Assembly (NCBI GenBank): GCA_947503135.1
Contig: CANNCQ010000010.1
Span: 20,114-84,113, forward strand
Reading direction: 5' to 3'
DNA: 64,000 nt
Origin: an uncultured Aquimarina sp.
GTDB taxonomy: Bacteria; Bacteroidota; Bacteroidia; Flavobacteriales; Flavobacteriaceae
Shown one piece after another: positions 28,896 to 38,316 of the stretch. The notes under the pieces were generated by a model. It made no database searches and was not told the DNA's origin. It worked only from the letters and a program-made list of their open reading frames with translations. Each line of letters begins with the position of its first letter. The stretch's first letter is position 1. A program made the translations under genes and the position numbers.

Positions 28896-29010
28896 TTTTG
28901 ACTTTAGATTTTTTTAGCACTGTAAAATAAATACCTCATTTTAACGTTTACGATTAGTTATACTTTATTATATTGAAATTGAAACTAACTAATTCAAAAA
29001 ACAAATTGAA

Positions 29011-29901
29011 ATGACTAATACTAAAACAACTTCTAAATCATCTAGAATAGCTATTGTTTTATTATCCCTTTTACTTATTGGGTCTATTGCATATATATTA
29101 ATGCAAAACACTCAAATAGAAAGCTCAAAACAAGCATTTAAGACAGAAAAGGCTATAAAAATTGAAGAACTAAAAGCTTTACAACAAGAGTACGATGACT
29201 TTTTACAAGAAAACCAAGTCAATAAAGAGGAAATTATTCAAACAAAAATAAGACTCAATCGTTTATTAGATTCCGTTCGAAATATTAAACCCGATTATAG
29301 TTTAGTCAACAAACTACGCTCTGTTAGAGACAATCTAAAACTTAGACTTAAAAGACTAGAACAAGAAAACAAGCAATTAAAAGAAGATAATTTAAAACTT
29401 GTTACCGAAAATGATAGTGTTGTAAAACAATTAGACTCTACATTAGTCGTTTTCAATGAAGAAAAAGAAAAAAACAAAAAATTAAATAAAATTGTTACTA
29501 AAGCTCAAAAATTAGTAGTTACAAGTATTACAAGTAAGCCTATAAGAATTAAAAAATCGGGTAAAGTCTCCCCTACCAATAGAGCTAAACGCGTTTCGGG
29601 TATTGAAGTTTGTTATGAAGTACCTGCAAACACAATTACTGAAGCAGGAGAAAAAGAATTTTACATTCAAGTAGTTTCACCTGCAAAAAAAGTTGTAGGA
29701 GGCAAATTTTACATGAATGATGCCGAAGGAAACTTTGTAAGCATTAGTAAAATATCAAAATTTAGGTACCAAAATAAAATCATAAAAGTATGTGATTATG
29801 TAGAGCCCTTACCTGGTGAAAATTTTACTGAAGGTAATTATGCCGTTAATGTTTTTCAAGGAACAAAGCTAATTAGTAGTTCTTCTATACTACTCAAATA
29901 A
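29011..29901 (+). CDS. Membrane-anchored coiled-coil protein, function unknown
   Basis: The 296-residue protein has a short cytoplasmic N-terminus, one membrane helix (about 12-31), a long charged coiled coil (about 35-165; LRLKRLEQENKQLKEDNLKL is a good heptad stretch), a basic linker (KPIRIKKSGKVSPTNRAKR), and a C-terminal beta-rich domain (about 190-296) with two Cys. Proteins like this are common in Flavobacteriaceae and have no known function. The topology suggests a periplasmic coiled coil with an envelope-facing C-terminal domain. It has its own promoter gap (115 bases) and its own terminator. Confidence 0.75.
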   Translation: MTNTKTTSKSSRIAIVLLSLLLIGSIAYILMQNTQIESSKQAFKTEKAIKIEELKALQQEYDDFLQENQVNKEEIIQTKIRLNRLLDSVRNIKPDYSLVNKLRSVRDNLKLRLKRLEQENKQLKEDNLKLVTENDSVVKQLDSTLVVFNEEKEKNKKLNKIVTKAQKLVVTSITSKPIRIKKSGKVSPTNRAKRVSGIEVCYEVPANTITEAGEKEFYIQVVSPAKKVVGGKFYMNDAEGNFVSISKISKFRYQNKIIKVCDYVEPLPGENFTEGNYAVNVFQGTKLISSSSILLK

Positions 29902-29918
29902 TTTTTTATTAGTTATAA

Positions 29919-29955
29919 AAAAAAGAGGCTGTCAGAAAAAAGGCAGTCTTTTTTG
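29919..29955 (+). terminator. Terminator after the coiled-coil gene
   Basis: GGCTGTC (29927-29933) pairs with GGCAGTC (29942-29948) using two G-U pairs. The stem extends through an A run on the left and a T run on the right. Confidence 0.75.
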
Positions 29956-30186
29956 TTTTACTATTGTTGTTCATTTTTTCTGAACTGTAAACTTTTAAGA
30001 ACCATCGAAAGATTAGATGCCACATCCTAAGCTATTCGTCGTAATCATTATATAAATAGAGAAGGTGATCTTAAAATGATCTTTATTGTAGAGTTACAAT
30101 AGAAGGTTGCGAGAAAAAATAATATCTATAAGTAATTCGAACGGTATTAAAATTTAAATAAATAAATTTGTAAAAAATAATTAAAC

Positions 30187-31908
30187 TTGAATTTTTTCAA
30201 ACTTACTACATATATAATATTATTACTTGTCGGTAGTGCGTCTGCTCAAACAGCAAAAGTAAAAGACACCTCCAAAGTAATACAAGTTATTTCTGACCGA
30301 TTAGAAATAAACGAAGCTGAATTTCCGGGAGCCACACTTTTAAGTAAAGTAGATAATCAAGTATACCTAAAACACAATGGCATTGAAATATGGTGTGACC
30401 AAGCCGTACATTATAGTGAAGATAAATTTGTAAAGGCTTATGGAAATGTCCGCATGAATCAAGGCGATACCATTAAAATGAAGAGTCAATATGCTGAATA
30501 CAATGGTGCTTCCGAATTCGCTTATGCGAGTACTAATGTTTTTTTAGAAACACCCGAAAAAAACACCTTAAAAACGGACACCTTATTTTTTGACAAGCTA
30601 AAGCAGCAAGCCTATTATCGAAGTGGTGGTACGGTTACCGATACCGCTCAAAACACTTTAAAAAGTAAAATTGGACGTTATTTCTTTAAGAAGAAAAAAT
30701 TTATTTTCACTAAAGATGTTAGTATTGTTAATCCCGAAAATACCGTTAAATCGGAACGCTTAGATTATTTTAATGAGATTGGAAAAGCGTACCTCTATGG
30801 CCCTTCTACCGTAAAAGGACAAGAAAGTACGTTATATTGTGAACGTGGCTTTTATGATACCAATAACGCTATTGGGTATGCTATAAAAAATGCTCGGGTT
30901 GATTATGATAACAGACGGGTATATGGTGATAGTATTTTTTACGACAGTAATAATAATTTTGCTTCGGCCACTAACAATATAAGGGTAATTGATACCGCTA
31001 ATCAAAGTTTAATAAAAGGACATTACGCCGAAGTATATAAAGCTAAAGATTCTGTTTTTATAACCAAAAGAGCGTTGGCTATATCAAAGCAACAAAACGA
31101 TACTATTTTTATTCATAGTGATACTTTAATGGTGACTGGTATTCCTAACAAAAGGTTACTTCGAGGTTTTTACGATACTCGTATTTACAAATCAGGACTT
31201 AGTGGTAAGTGCGATTCCATTAGTGTAGATCAAACTACTGGGTTCACCAAAATGATTAGAAATCCAATACTTTGGAACGGAACCAATCAAATGACAGGTG
31301 ATACCATTCAATTAATTTCTAATAAAACTACTAATAAATTGGATTCTTTAAAAGTTTACAATAATAGTTTTTTGGTGCAACAAGACACGCCTAAATTAGG
31401 CTTTAACCAAATTAAAGGCGCAGTACTTTATGGGCTTTTCGAAGAAAATGAATTAAAGCAAGTCGATATTAATAAAAATACCGAAACTATCTACTTTCAA
31501 CGTAACGATAAACAAGAGCTTATTGGTATTAACAAAGTCGTTTCTAGTAGTATAAAAATTCTTTTTGAAGCTAAAGAAATGACCGATATCTATTACTATA
31601 CTGATGTTGAAGGCACTTTATTTCAGGAAGAGAACATACCTGAAGAAGAACGAATTTTAAAAGGTTTAAATTGGAGAGCTGATGAACGTATTGCTAGTAA
31701 AAAGGATTTATTTAAAGGAGAAAAACTTCCGTTGTTACCAAAAATACAAGGCTTGCCATTACCTGTAGAAGAGGATGACTTTTTTGATAAAGAAACATTG
31801 GAGCGCTTATCGGAGCAAAAACAAGAGTTATCACGTTTTAAAGATGTTAAGTTAAATCCTCAAACTAAAGCTAGCACAAAAAATATCCTAAAAACTGAGA
31901 GTCCTTAA
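30187..31908 (+). CDS. OstA-like periplasmic protein (LptA/LptD N-domain type)
   Basis: The 573-residue protein has a signal peptide (TTG start, NFFKLTTYIILLLVGSASAQ) and then a chain of OstA/LptA-like beta-jellyroll repeats. Units such as HYSEDKFVKAYGNVRMNQGD, YFFKKKKFIFTKDVSIVNPE and FYDSNNNFASATNNIRVIDT recur at about 40-60 residues. LptA-type proteins form the periplasmic bridge that carries LPS to LptD. At this length without a barrel it could be an extended bridge protein, the local counterpart of LptA. Its stop is directly followed by the aminotransferase ATG (TAA-ATG), so the two are co-transcribed, and lptD lies about 2 kb upstream. Confidence 0.85.
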   Translation: MNFFKLTTYIILLLVGSASAQTAKVKDTSKVIQVISDRLEINEAEFPGATLLSKVDNQVYLKHNGIEIWCDQAVHYSEDKFVKAYGNVRMNQGDTIKMKSQYAEYNGASEFAYASTNVFLETPEKNTLKTDTLFFDKLKQQAYYRSGGTVTDTAQNTLKSKIGRYFFKKKKFIFTKDVSIVNPENTVKSERLDYFNEIGKAYLYGPSTVKGQESTLYCERGFYDTNNAIGYAIKNARVDYDNRRVYGDSIFYDSNNNFASATNNIRVIDTANQSLIKGHYAEVYKAKDSVFITKRALAISKQQNDTIFIHSDTLMVTGIPNKRLLRGFYDTRIYKSGLSGKCDSISVDQTTGFTKMIRNPILWNGTNQMTGDTIQLISNKTTNKLDSLKVYNNSFLVQQDTPKLGFNQIKGAVLYGLFEENELKQVDINKNTETIYFQRNDKQELIGINKVVSSSIKILFEAKEMTDIYYYTDVEGTLFQEENIPEEERILKGLNWRADERIASKKDLFKGEKLPLLPKIQGLPLPVEEDDFFDKETLERLSEQKQELSRFKDVKLNPQTKASTKNILKTESP

Positions 31909-33090
31909 ATGAAAGAAGACTTTTTCAAATACCAAGCGCAAACTACCCCTTTCCCTTTAGCAATGGAAGTAGCTAATGCTAAAGGTAGCTACATTTATGA
32001 TACCGATGGGAAAGCTCATTTAGATTTTGTCGCGGGAGTATCCGCCTGTAGTATTGGTCATTGTCATCCTGAAGTGATAAAAGCCATTAAAAATCAAATC
32101 GATAGTTATTTACATGTAATGGTTTATGGTGAATACATCCAAAAGCCTGCTATTGAACTTACTAAGTTGCTTGCAAAACACTTACCAAACCCATTAAATA
32201 AGACTTACTTAACCAATTCCGGAACCGAAGCTATAGAAGGTTCTTTAAAATTAGTAAGAAGAGTTACAGGCAGAAGTGAAATTATAGCTGCCCATAAAGC
32301 CTATCATGGCAATACCATGGGCTCATTAAGTGTTATGGGCTATGAAGAACGTAAGCAAGCTTTTAGACCACTTATACCTGATGTAAAATTCATTACTTTT
32401 AACAACGAGACTGATATTAATAAAATTACAAGCAAAACCGCTGGAGTAATTTTAGAAACTATTCAAGGTGGAGCAGGTTTTATTCAGCCCAAAAATGGAT
32501 ATTTAACTAAAGTAAAAAAGCGCTGTGAAGAAGTTGGTGCGCTATTAATTTTAGATGAAATACAGCCTGGTATTGGCCGAACAGGAAAATTATTTGGTTT
32601 TGAAAATTACAATGTAATTCCTGATGTAGTAGTTTTAGGAAAAGGGTTAGGTGGCGGAATGCCTGTGGGTGCTTTTACCGCGGCTTCAAAACATATGGAT
32701 TTACTTTCTGATAATCCAATGTTAGGGCATATAACGACTTTTGGAGGAAATCCCGTTATTGCTTCCGCATGTTTAGCAACTATAAATACTATTATTAATT
32801 CCAAGTTAATACCTAAAACATTAAACAAAGAAATACTTTTTCGAAAGCACTTATTGCACCCACTAATAACAGAAGTAAGAGGTATTGGATTAATGCTAAT
32901 TATAATGCTTCCTTCTGCCGATTTGGCTGTTGAGTTAGTTATGAAATGTAAAGAAAAAGGGTTAATTCTTTTTTTCTTATTATTCGAAAAAAAAGCTGTA
33001 AGAATTACACCTCCATTAACTATCTCTGATGAAGAAATATTATTTGGCTGTTCTATAATAAAAAAAACCCTTAACGAATTAAATAATTAA
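31909..33090 (+). CDS. Class III PLP-dependent aminotransferase
   Basis: The 393 residues carry the class III (acetylornithine/GABA-type) pattern: GVSACSIGHCHPEV, TNSGTEAIEGSLKLVRR, the AYHGNTMGSLS stretch, LILDEIQPGIGRTG, and the PLP lysine in VLGKGLGGGMP, followed by HITTFGGNPV. The substrate may be ornithine, an omega-amino acid or an aspartate-type donor; the family does not decide it. Its ATG directly abuts the stop of the OstA-like gene, an arrangement that implies tight co-expression although the functional link is not known. There are no arginine or diaminopimelate genes nearby. Confidence 0.88.
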   Translation: MKEDFFKYQAQTTPFPLAMEVANAKGSYIYDTDGKAHLDFVAGVSACSIGHCHPEVIKAIKNQIDSYLHVMVYGEYIQKPAIELTKLLAKHLPNPLNKTYLTNSGTEAIEGSLKLVRRVTGRSEIIAAHKAYHGNTMGSLSVMGYEERKQAFRPLIPDVKFITFNNETDINKITSKTAGVILETIQGGAGFIQPKNGYLTKVKKRCEEVGALLILDEIQPGIGRTGKLFGFENYNVIPDVVVLGKGLGGGMPVGAFTAASKHMDLLSDNPMLGHITTFGGNPVIASACLATINTIINSKLIPKTLNKEILFRKHLLHPLITEVRGIGLMLIIMLPSADLAVELVMKCKEKGLILFFLLFEKKAVRITPPLTISDEEILFGCSIIKKTLNELNN

Positions 33091-33116
33091 AACCATTGTA
33101 AAATAGGGTTTTAAAC
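33087..33116 (+). terminator. Possible terminator after the aminotransferase gene
   Basis: TTAAAACC (33087-33094, including the stop codon) is complementary to GGTTTTAA (33107-33114). The stem is AT-rich and the T run is short, so this may be a weak terminator or a chance repeat. Confidence 0.4.
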
Positions 33117-33144
33117 TAAAATTTGTTAATTTCATCAAAAAAAT

Positions 33145-34581
33145 ATGAAGAAAATATTTTCTAGCCTCTTAGCAATTGGTTTACTTTTTAGTAGCTGTGG
33201 CAATAATGACGATGATAATAATAGCTCAACGCTAAGTCCAAGCGAGATAAATTTATTTATATATAACGGTCTTAATGCTGTTTACTTGTATCAAGATGAA
33301 GTCCCCGATTTGGCTAACGATCGTTTTTCCAATGTTTCCGAAAGAAATAATTTTATTTCGAGAGCTGGTAGCCCTGAGTCTTTCTTTGAAACATTAACTA
33401 CTGTAGAAGACCGATTTAGCTGGATTGTAGATGATTTTGAAGAACTCGAAAGAAGTTTTGAAGGAACTTCTTTAAGTAGTGGAATGAAGTTTTATATCGT
33501 ACCTTTTTCTAACGGAGGAAATGAAAGGCTTATTGTTGTATACGATGTGGTTAAAAATAGCCCTGCTGACAATGTTGGTATAAAACGAGGTATGTTTTTT
33601 ACTCTAATTAACGGCCAGCAAATTAATGTTAATAACCAAAATAAACTTTTTACCGATACCTCTTTTAGTTTAACTGAAGGTATTATTGATAGTAATAATA
33701 GTTTTGTTATTACCGATAATGTTGTAACTATTAATAAAATTGAACTTACAGAAAATCCCATTGCTATTTCAAAAGTAATTCCTGTTGAAAACAGTAGAAT
33801 AGCCTACATACAATACAATGGATTTGTAAGTAATTTTGACGAAGAACTCAATGATGTTTTTGGTAACTTCAAAAATGAAAATGTTACTGATTTAGTACTT
33901 GATTTTAGATATAATGGAGGTGGTTCTGTAGCATCGGCTGATGCACTTATGGGAATGATTACAGGCGATTTGGAAAATGAAATTTTTGCCAAAATTAGGT
34001 ACAACTCAAATATTACCGCTCAAGTAAGTGCTGAAAACTCACTATTAAGATTTTCTAATAAAACATTTAACGAAAACACCCCTTTAAATTCATTAAATCT
34101 TAACAAAATTTATGTAATTACCTCCAAAGAACAAACAGCCTCTGCTAGCGAATTAGTAATTAATAGTCTCAAACCTTATATAGATGTGGTAGTTATTGGT
34201 GACGAAAGGGGAACTGTAGGAAAATCTCAAGGTTCAAATACTATATATGATTCTCCTTCTTTATTTTCTAAAGAAAATGTAAATCCAAATCACACCTATG
34301 CAATGCAACCTTTAATATCTGAGTTAATAAATAGTAATAATGTAAGAGTAGACCCTATTACAGGTATACTACCTAATATATTAATACAGGAAGACTTTAC
34401 AAACCTAGGTGTTTTAGGTTCGCCAGAAGAAAGATTGCTAAAAGTGGCAATAGACGAAATCACTGGTCGAAATATACTCAGCTTAAAAAAAGTATCTTCT
34501 AATCCATTTGGAAAAATTATTGGTAATGAATCAATGTACAAGAAAAATTATCAACGTATGTATCACAATATTCTACAATAA
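33145..34581 (+). CDS. S41-family (tail-specific/CtpA-like) protease lipoprotein
   Basis: A lipoprotein signal (MKKIFSSLLAIGLLFSSC) has its lipobox Cys near residue 19. It is followed at once by GNNDDDNN, an acidic stretch like the lipoprotein export signal that sends Bacteroidota lipoproteins to the cell surface. A degenerate PDZ-like region (KNSPADNVGIKRGMFFTLIN, about 135-180) precedes the S41 catalytic core: DLVLDFRYNGGGS, the Ser motif TASASE, and the general-base Lys in GTVGKSQG. The 478-residue length fits. It probably cuts unfolded or C-terminal substrates at the outer membrane. It is a single gene with its own terminator. Confidence 0.9.
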   Translation: MKKIFSSLLAIGLLFSSCGNNDDDNNSSTLSPSEINLFIYNGLNAVYLYQDEVPDLANDRFSNVSERNNFISRAGSPESFFETLTTVEDRFSWIVDDFEELERSFEGTSLSSGMKFYIVPFSNGGNERLIVVYDVVKNSPADNVGIKRGMFFTLINGQQINVNNQNKLFTDTSFSLTEGIIDSNNSFVITDNVVTINKIELTENPIAISKVIPVENSRIAYIQYNGFVSNFDEELNDVFGNFKNENVTDLVLDFRYNGGGSVASADALMGMITGDLENEIFAKIRYNSNITAQVSAENSLLRFSNKTFNENTPLNSLNLNKIYVITSKEQTASASELVINSLKPYIDVVVIGDERGTVGKSQGSNTIYDSPSLFSKENVNPNHTYAMQPLISELINSNNVRVDPITGILPNILIQEDFTNLGVLGSPEERLLKVAIDEITGRNILSLKKVSSNPFGKIIGNESMYKKNYQRMYHNILQ

Positions 34582-34644
34582 AAAAAATGGAACGTTCTTA
34601 TTAGAATAACATCTAATAAATAACGTTAAATATATATTTATTAC

Positions 34645-34682
34645 AAGCCCAATAACTACAATATTATTGGGCTTTTGTTATT
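34645..34682 (+). terminator. Terminator after the S41 protease gene
   Basis: AAGCCCAATA (34645-34654) pairs with TATTGGGCTT (34664-34673), followed by TTGTTATTTT. Confidence 0.85.
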
Positions 34683-34714
34683 TTAGCATATTACTCAAAT
34701 GTGAAAAATAATAC

Positions 34715-36892
34715 ATGATTACAATTTCTTCTAAAACATTACAAGATTTAGAATTTAAAACTGTTCAAGAGCAACTCTCTGAATATTGTACCACAGAAAA
34801 AGGAGTTCTAAAAGCCCTAGAGTTAGTACCTTATTCCGAAGTGGGTGTATTGCGAGATGAATTATTCAAAGTAAATGAATATAAATCTTCTTTTTTACAA
34901 GACGGTAGAATTCCAAATCATGGTTATGATATTATCGATAAGGAGATTAAGCTGTTAAGTATAGAAAATACTTTTTTAGAAGCATTAAGTTTAAAAAAAA
35001 TTGTTTCCTTAAATATAAGTGTAAACGATATGCTTACTTTTTTCAAAAAGAAAGTAGAGCTATACCCTACTCTAGCTTCCGCTGCACTCCATATTACTTT
35101 TACTAATGATTTAATTCAAAATATTGAAGCCGTCATTGACAAATTCGGAGAAGTTAAAAATAGTGCTTCGCATGAATTAAATAGAATTAGAAAAGCAATC
35201 ATAAATGTACAATCGCAACTCAACGGTAGTTTTGGTCGTGACTTAAGCAGGTATAACGCCCAAGGTTATTTAGATGAAATTAGGGAATCAATAGTTGATA
35301 ACCGAAGGGTATTAGCTGTTAAAGCAATGCATAGGCGCAAAGTTAAGGGAGCTGTTATGGGTAGTTCAAAAACTGGAAGTATTGTATATATAGAGCCTGA
35401 AGCTACAAGAACTTACAACAATGAGTTAAGTAATTTACTTTTTGAAGAGCGTGAAGAAGTTGTCAAAATTTTAAAAACACTTACCAATATTATTCGTCCC
35501 TACTCTGAGGTTTTAACCGAATTTCAAGAATATTTAAGCGCTATGGATCTTGTTTCTGCTAAAACAAAATATGCAGAAAGTATGAATGGCATATTGCCTA
35601 AAATTTCAAAAGAAAGAGATTTATTTTTAAAAGATGCCTATCATCCTTTATTGTTTTTAAATAATATTTCTAAAGGCGAAAAAACATATCCTCAAACTAT
35701 ACATTTAGAAGAAGGCAGTAGAATTATTGTTATTTCAGGACCTAATGCAGGAGGTAAAAGTATTACTCTTAAAACAGTAGGTTTATTACAAATAATGCTT
35801 CAAAGTGGTTTATTAATTCCTGTGCATGAATATAGTCGTGTTTGTTTGTTCGATACAATATTAACAGATATTGGTGATAATCAATCTATCGAAAATCATT
35901 TAAGTACTTACAGTTACCGCTTAAAAAACATGAATTACTTTCTACGAAAGTGCAATCAAAATACGCTATTTCTAATTGATGAGTTTGGAACCGGATCGGA
36001 TCCTGAGTTAGGTGGTGCTTTAGCAGAAGCTTTTTTAGAAGTTTTTTATGAAAGAAAAGCTTTTGGAATAATTACTACCCATTATGCAAATCTTAAAATG
36101 CTAGCTAACGAATTACCTGCTATTTCGAATGCGAATATGTTATTTGATGCCCAAAGCTTACGCCCGTTATTTAAACTTCATTTAGGAGAAGCTGGTAGCT
36201 CGTTTACTTTTGAAGTGGCTCAAAAAAACGGGATCCCATTTAGCTTAATTAATAAAGCTAAAAAGAAAGTAGAGCGTGGTAAAATTCGTTTTGATAAAAG
36301 TATTGCTAATCTACAAAAAGAGCGTTCTAAACTTGAAAAAACACGCACTAAACTATCACACGAAGCCAATAAAGCCGGTGATGAAAAAGAAAAACTTGAA
36401 AAAATAAACGAACGAGTACAAAAAAAACTTGAAAGTTACCAAGAGCTTTATGATGCCAATCAGCGTTTGATTTATTTAGGGAATAAAGTAAAAACTTTAA
36501 GCGAAACGTATTACCGTAATAAAAAAAAGAAAGCTGTTACCGATGAATTTATGAAAATCATTGAAATTGAAAATTCTAAAATCAAAAAACAAACGGCTAA
36601 ACAGCGTAAGGCAGAAATTTTAAAGCAAAAAAGAGCTGAAAAAGAAGTTTCCGAAAAGGTAGAAGTTATTAGAAAGGAAAAAGAAAAGAAAAAGGCAGAA
36701 ATTGAAGCTAAAGAAAAAATAGTTAAACCCAAAATAACGCTAAAACTTAATGATAGAGTTCGCATGTTTGATGGCAAAGCAATCGGAACTATAGATTCGA
36801 TTGAAAAAAAGAAAGCTATTGTTAATTACGGTTTATTTACAACCAACGTGAATTTAGATTTACTAGAGCTAGTTGAACGGTCAAAAAAATAA
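34715..36892 (+). CDS. mutS2: MutS2-type DNA-binding ATPase without Smr domain
   Basis: MutS2 proteins bind branched DNA or collided ribosomes and suppress recombination or rescue translation, depending on species. The 725 residues have the MutS core helices, Walker A GPNAGGKS (about residue 343), Walker B LFLIDEFGTGSDP, and a long Lys/Glu-rich coiled coil (about 510-660). A small beta domain at the C-terminus (RVRMFDGKAIGTIDSIEKKK) resembles a KOW fold. The protein then stops. The Smr nuclease domain that normally ends MutS2 (about 780 residues) is absent, so nuclease activity is not expected from that part. The gene is followed by rdgB after 46 bases. Confidence 0.92.
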   Translation: MITISSKTLQDLEFKTVQEQLSEYCTTEKGVLKALELVPYSEVGVLRDELFKVNEYKSSFLQDGRIPNHGYDIIDKEIKLLSIENTFLEALSLKKIVSLNISVNDMLTFFKKKVELYPTLASAALHITFTNDLIQNIEAVIDKFGEVKNSASHELNRIRKAIINVQSQLNGSFGRDLSRYNAQGYLDEIRESIVDNRRVLAVKAMHRRKVKGAVMGSSKTGSIVYIEPEATRTYNNELSNLLFEEREEVVKILKTLTNIIRPYSEVLTEFQEYLSAMDLVSAKTKYAESMNGILPKISKERDLFLKDAYHPLLFLNNISKGEKTYPQTIHLEEGSRIIVISGPNAGGKSITLKTVGLLQIMLQSGLLIPVHEYSRVCLFDTILTDIGDNQSIENHLSTYSYRLKNMNYFLRKCNQNTLFLIDEFGTGSDPELGGALAEAFLEVFYERKAFGIITTHYANLKMLANELPAISNANMLFDAQSLRPLFKLHLGEAGSSFTFEVAQKNGIPFSLINKAKKKVERGKIRFDKSIANLQKERSKLEKTRTKLSHEANKAGDEKEKLEKINERVQKKLESYQELYDANQRLIYLGNKVKTLSETYYRNKKKKAVTDEFMKIIEIENSKIKKQTAKQRKAEILKQKRAEKEVSEKVEVIRKEKEKKKAEIEAKEKIVKPKITLKLNDRVRMFDGKAIGTIDSIEKKKAIVNYGLFTTNVNLDLLELVERSKK

Positions 36893-36902
36893 TTTTATAA
36901 AA

Positions 36903-36925
36903 TTATAATAATAAAATTATTATAA
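36903..36925 (+). other. AT-only perfect inverted repeat before rdgB
   Basis: TTATAATAAT (36903-36912) and ATTATTATAA (36916-36925) surround AAA. It is a 10-bp stem made only of A-T pairs, 13 bases before the rdgB ATG. It could modulate rdgB initiation or be a by-product of base composition. Confidence 0.3.
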
Positions 36926-36938
36926 ATCAACACAAAAT

Positions 36939-37517
36939 ATGAAAATTGTATTTGCTACAAATAATCAAAATAAAGTTAGAGAGGTGCAAAATTTACTTCC
37001 TAAAAGTATAGAAATACTTAGTTTAAAAGATATTGGTTGCATGGAAGATATTCCTGAAACTTCCGATACCATTGCCGGAAATGCACTTCAAAAAGCCGAA
37101 TACGTTTTTTCAAACTATCATCATGCTTGCTTTGCTGACGATACAGGTTTAGAAGTTACAACCCTTAATGGAGAACCTGGTATTTTTTCCGCTCGTTATG
37201 CAGGGCCTCAAAAAAATTCGGAAGACAATATGCAAAAACTTTTAACGAACCTTAACGGTAAAGATGATCGAAGCGCTCAGTTTAAGACGGTAATTGCTGT
37301 TAAGGGAATCCACACAGAAGCAGTATTATTTGAAGGTATATGCAAAGGGGAAATTACCGCTACGAAACAAGGTGACCGAGGCTTTGGTTACGACCCAATA
37401 TTTAAGCCTAACGGATACAAAGAAACATTTGCCCAAATGCCATTAAGCTTGAAAAATGAAATTGGTCATCGAGGGAAAGCAGTTCAATTACTTATCGATT
37501 TCTTAGAAGAATTGTAG
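36939..37517 (+). CDS. rdgB: XTP/dITP pyrophosphatase (RdgB/HAM1)
   Basis: This house-cleaning enzyme hydrolyses dITP, ITP and XTP to monophosphates, keeping non-canonical purines out of DNA. The 192 residues carry FATNNQNKVREVQ at the N-terminus, the catalytic CFADDTGLEV, GIFSARYAG, and RGFGYDPIF, all family hallmarks. The ATG at 36939 gives the usual N-terminus. It lies 46 bases after mutS2, an apt pairing of genome-maintenance genes, and converges on the methylase gene with a 21-base gap. Confidence 0.95.
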   Translation: MKIVFATNNQNKVREVQNLLPKSIEILSLKDIGCMEDIPETSDTIAGNALQKAEYVFSNYHHACFADDTGLEVTTLNGEPGIFSARYAGPQKNSEDNMQKLLTNLNGKDDRSAQFKTVIAVKGIHTEAVLFEGICKGEITATKQGDRGFGYDPIFKPNGYKETFAQMPLSLKNEIGHRGKAVQLLIDFLEEL

Positions 37518-37538
37518 ACTCAATTATCATAGAAACTA

Positions 37539-38255
37539 TTATTCTTTATGTATTATAAAAATACAAGGTCGTTTTTGTAAGTCTACAGTGGTTTTATTCC
37601 AGTCATCTACAGTTTTCGTTTTAATATATTCGGTAGTGAGTGTTATATCGGCTGCAATACACAAGCGTGTGCTTTTAGTTAAAATCGATTTTAAATCATT
37701 AAATACTTTTTGATTACGATAAGGGGTTTCTATAAAAATTTGACTTTGGTTTTGCTCTTGTGATATGCGCTCTAATTGGCGTATTTTTTGTTTTCTTTCC
37801 TGCTTATCAATTGGCAAATATCCATTGAAAGAAAACCCTTGACCATTCATACCGCTTGACATCATTGCTAATAATATCGACGAAGGACCTACCATTGGAA
37901 TTACTGGTATATTCTTTTCATGGGCAATAGTAACTACTGCCGCTCCAGGATCGGCAATACCGGGGCAACCAGCTTCAGACAAAACTCCAATATTTAACCC
38001 TTTTGTACATGGCTCTAAAAAACTAGGCAAGTCACTCTCTATGGTAAATTTATTAATTGTTTCAAAGTGCAAATTAGACTGAGACTTTGCTGGACATATT
38101 TTTTTTATAAACCTACGTGCTGTTTTTTCATTTTCAACAATGTAGTAATCCGTAGATTCTATAATTTTTTTTATAGAAATTGGAAGTACTTCTAATTTGA
38201 TATCCTCACCTAAACGCGTGGGAATCAAATATAGTTTACCAATAAGAGTATCCAT
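37539..38255 (-). CDS. RsmI-like SAM-dependent methyltransferase (tetrapyrrole methylase fold)
   Basis: The 238 residues show the TP-methylase fold: GKLYLIPTRLGED at the start, GVLSEAGCPGIADPGAAVV in the SAM pocket, and VGPSSILLAMMSSGMNGQGF, as in RsmI, which 2'-O-methylates C1402 of 16S rRNA. It is shorter and more divergent than RsmI proper. Many Bacteroidota have two such genes, so this could be the second, uncharacterised paralog. It lies 61 bases after the phosphatase gene on the same strand and probably belongs to the dnaA-phosphatase-methylase run. Confidence 0.82.
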   Translation of the reverse strand: MDTLIGKLYLIPTRLGEDIKLEVLPISIKKIIESTDYYIVENEKTARRFIKKICPAKSQSNLHFETINKFTIESDLPSFLEPCTKGLNIGVLSEAGCPGIADPGAAVVTIAHEKNIPVIPMVGPSSILLAMMSSGMNGQGFSFNGYLPIDKQERKQKIRQLERISQEQNQSQIFIETPYRNQKVFNDLKSILTKSTRLCIAADITLTTEYIKTKTVDDWNKTTVDLQKRPCIFIIHKE

Positions 38256-38316
38256 TATTAAGTAGGTTAAATAAGTTTAGATTTATAAAAGTATAAAAAA
38301 TACGCTTAGTGCCAAA

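Noticed and set aside
29956..30186. Gap before the OstA-like gene with a fragment that could be a transposase remnant
   Set aside because: Short in-frame pieces such as AIRRNHYINREGD are interrupted by stops and match no family I can name with confidence.
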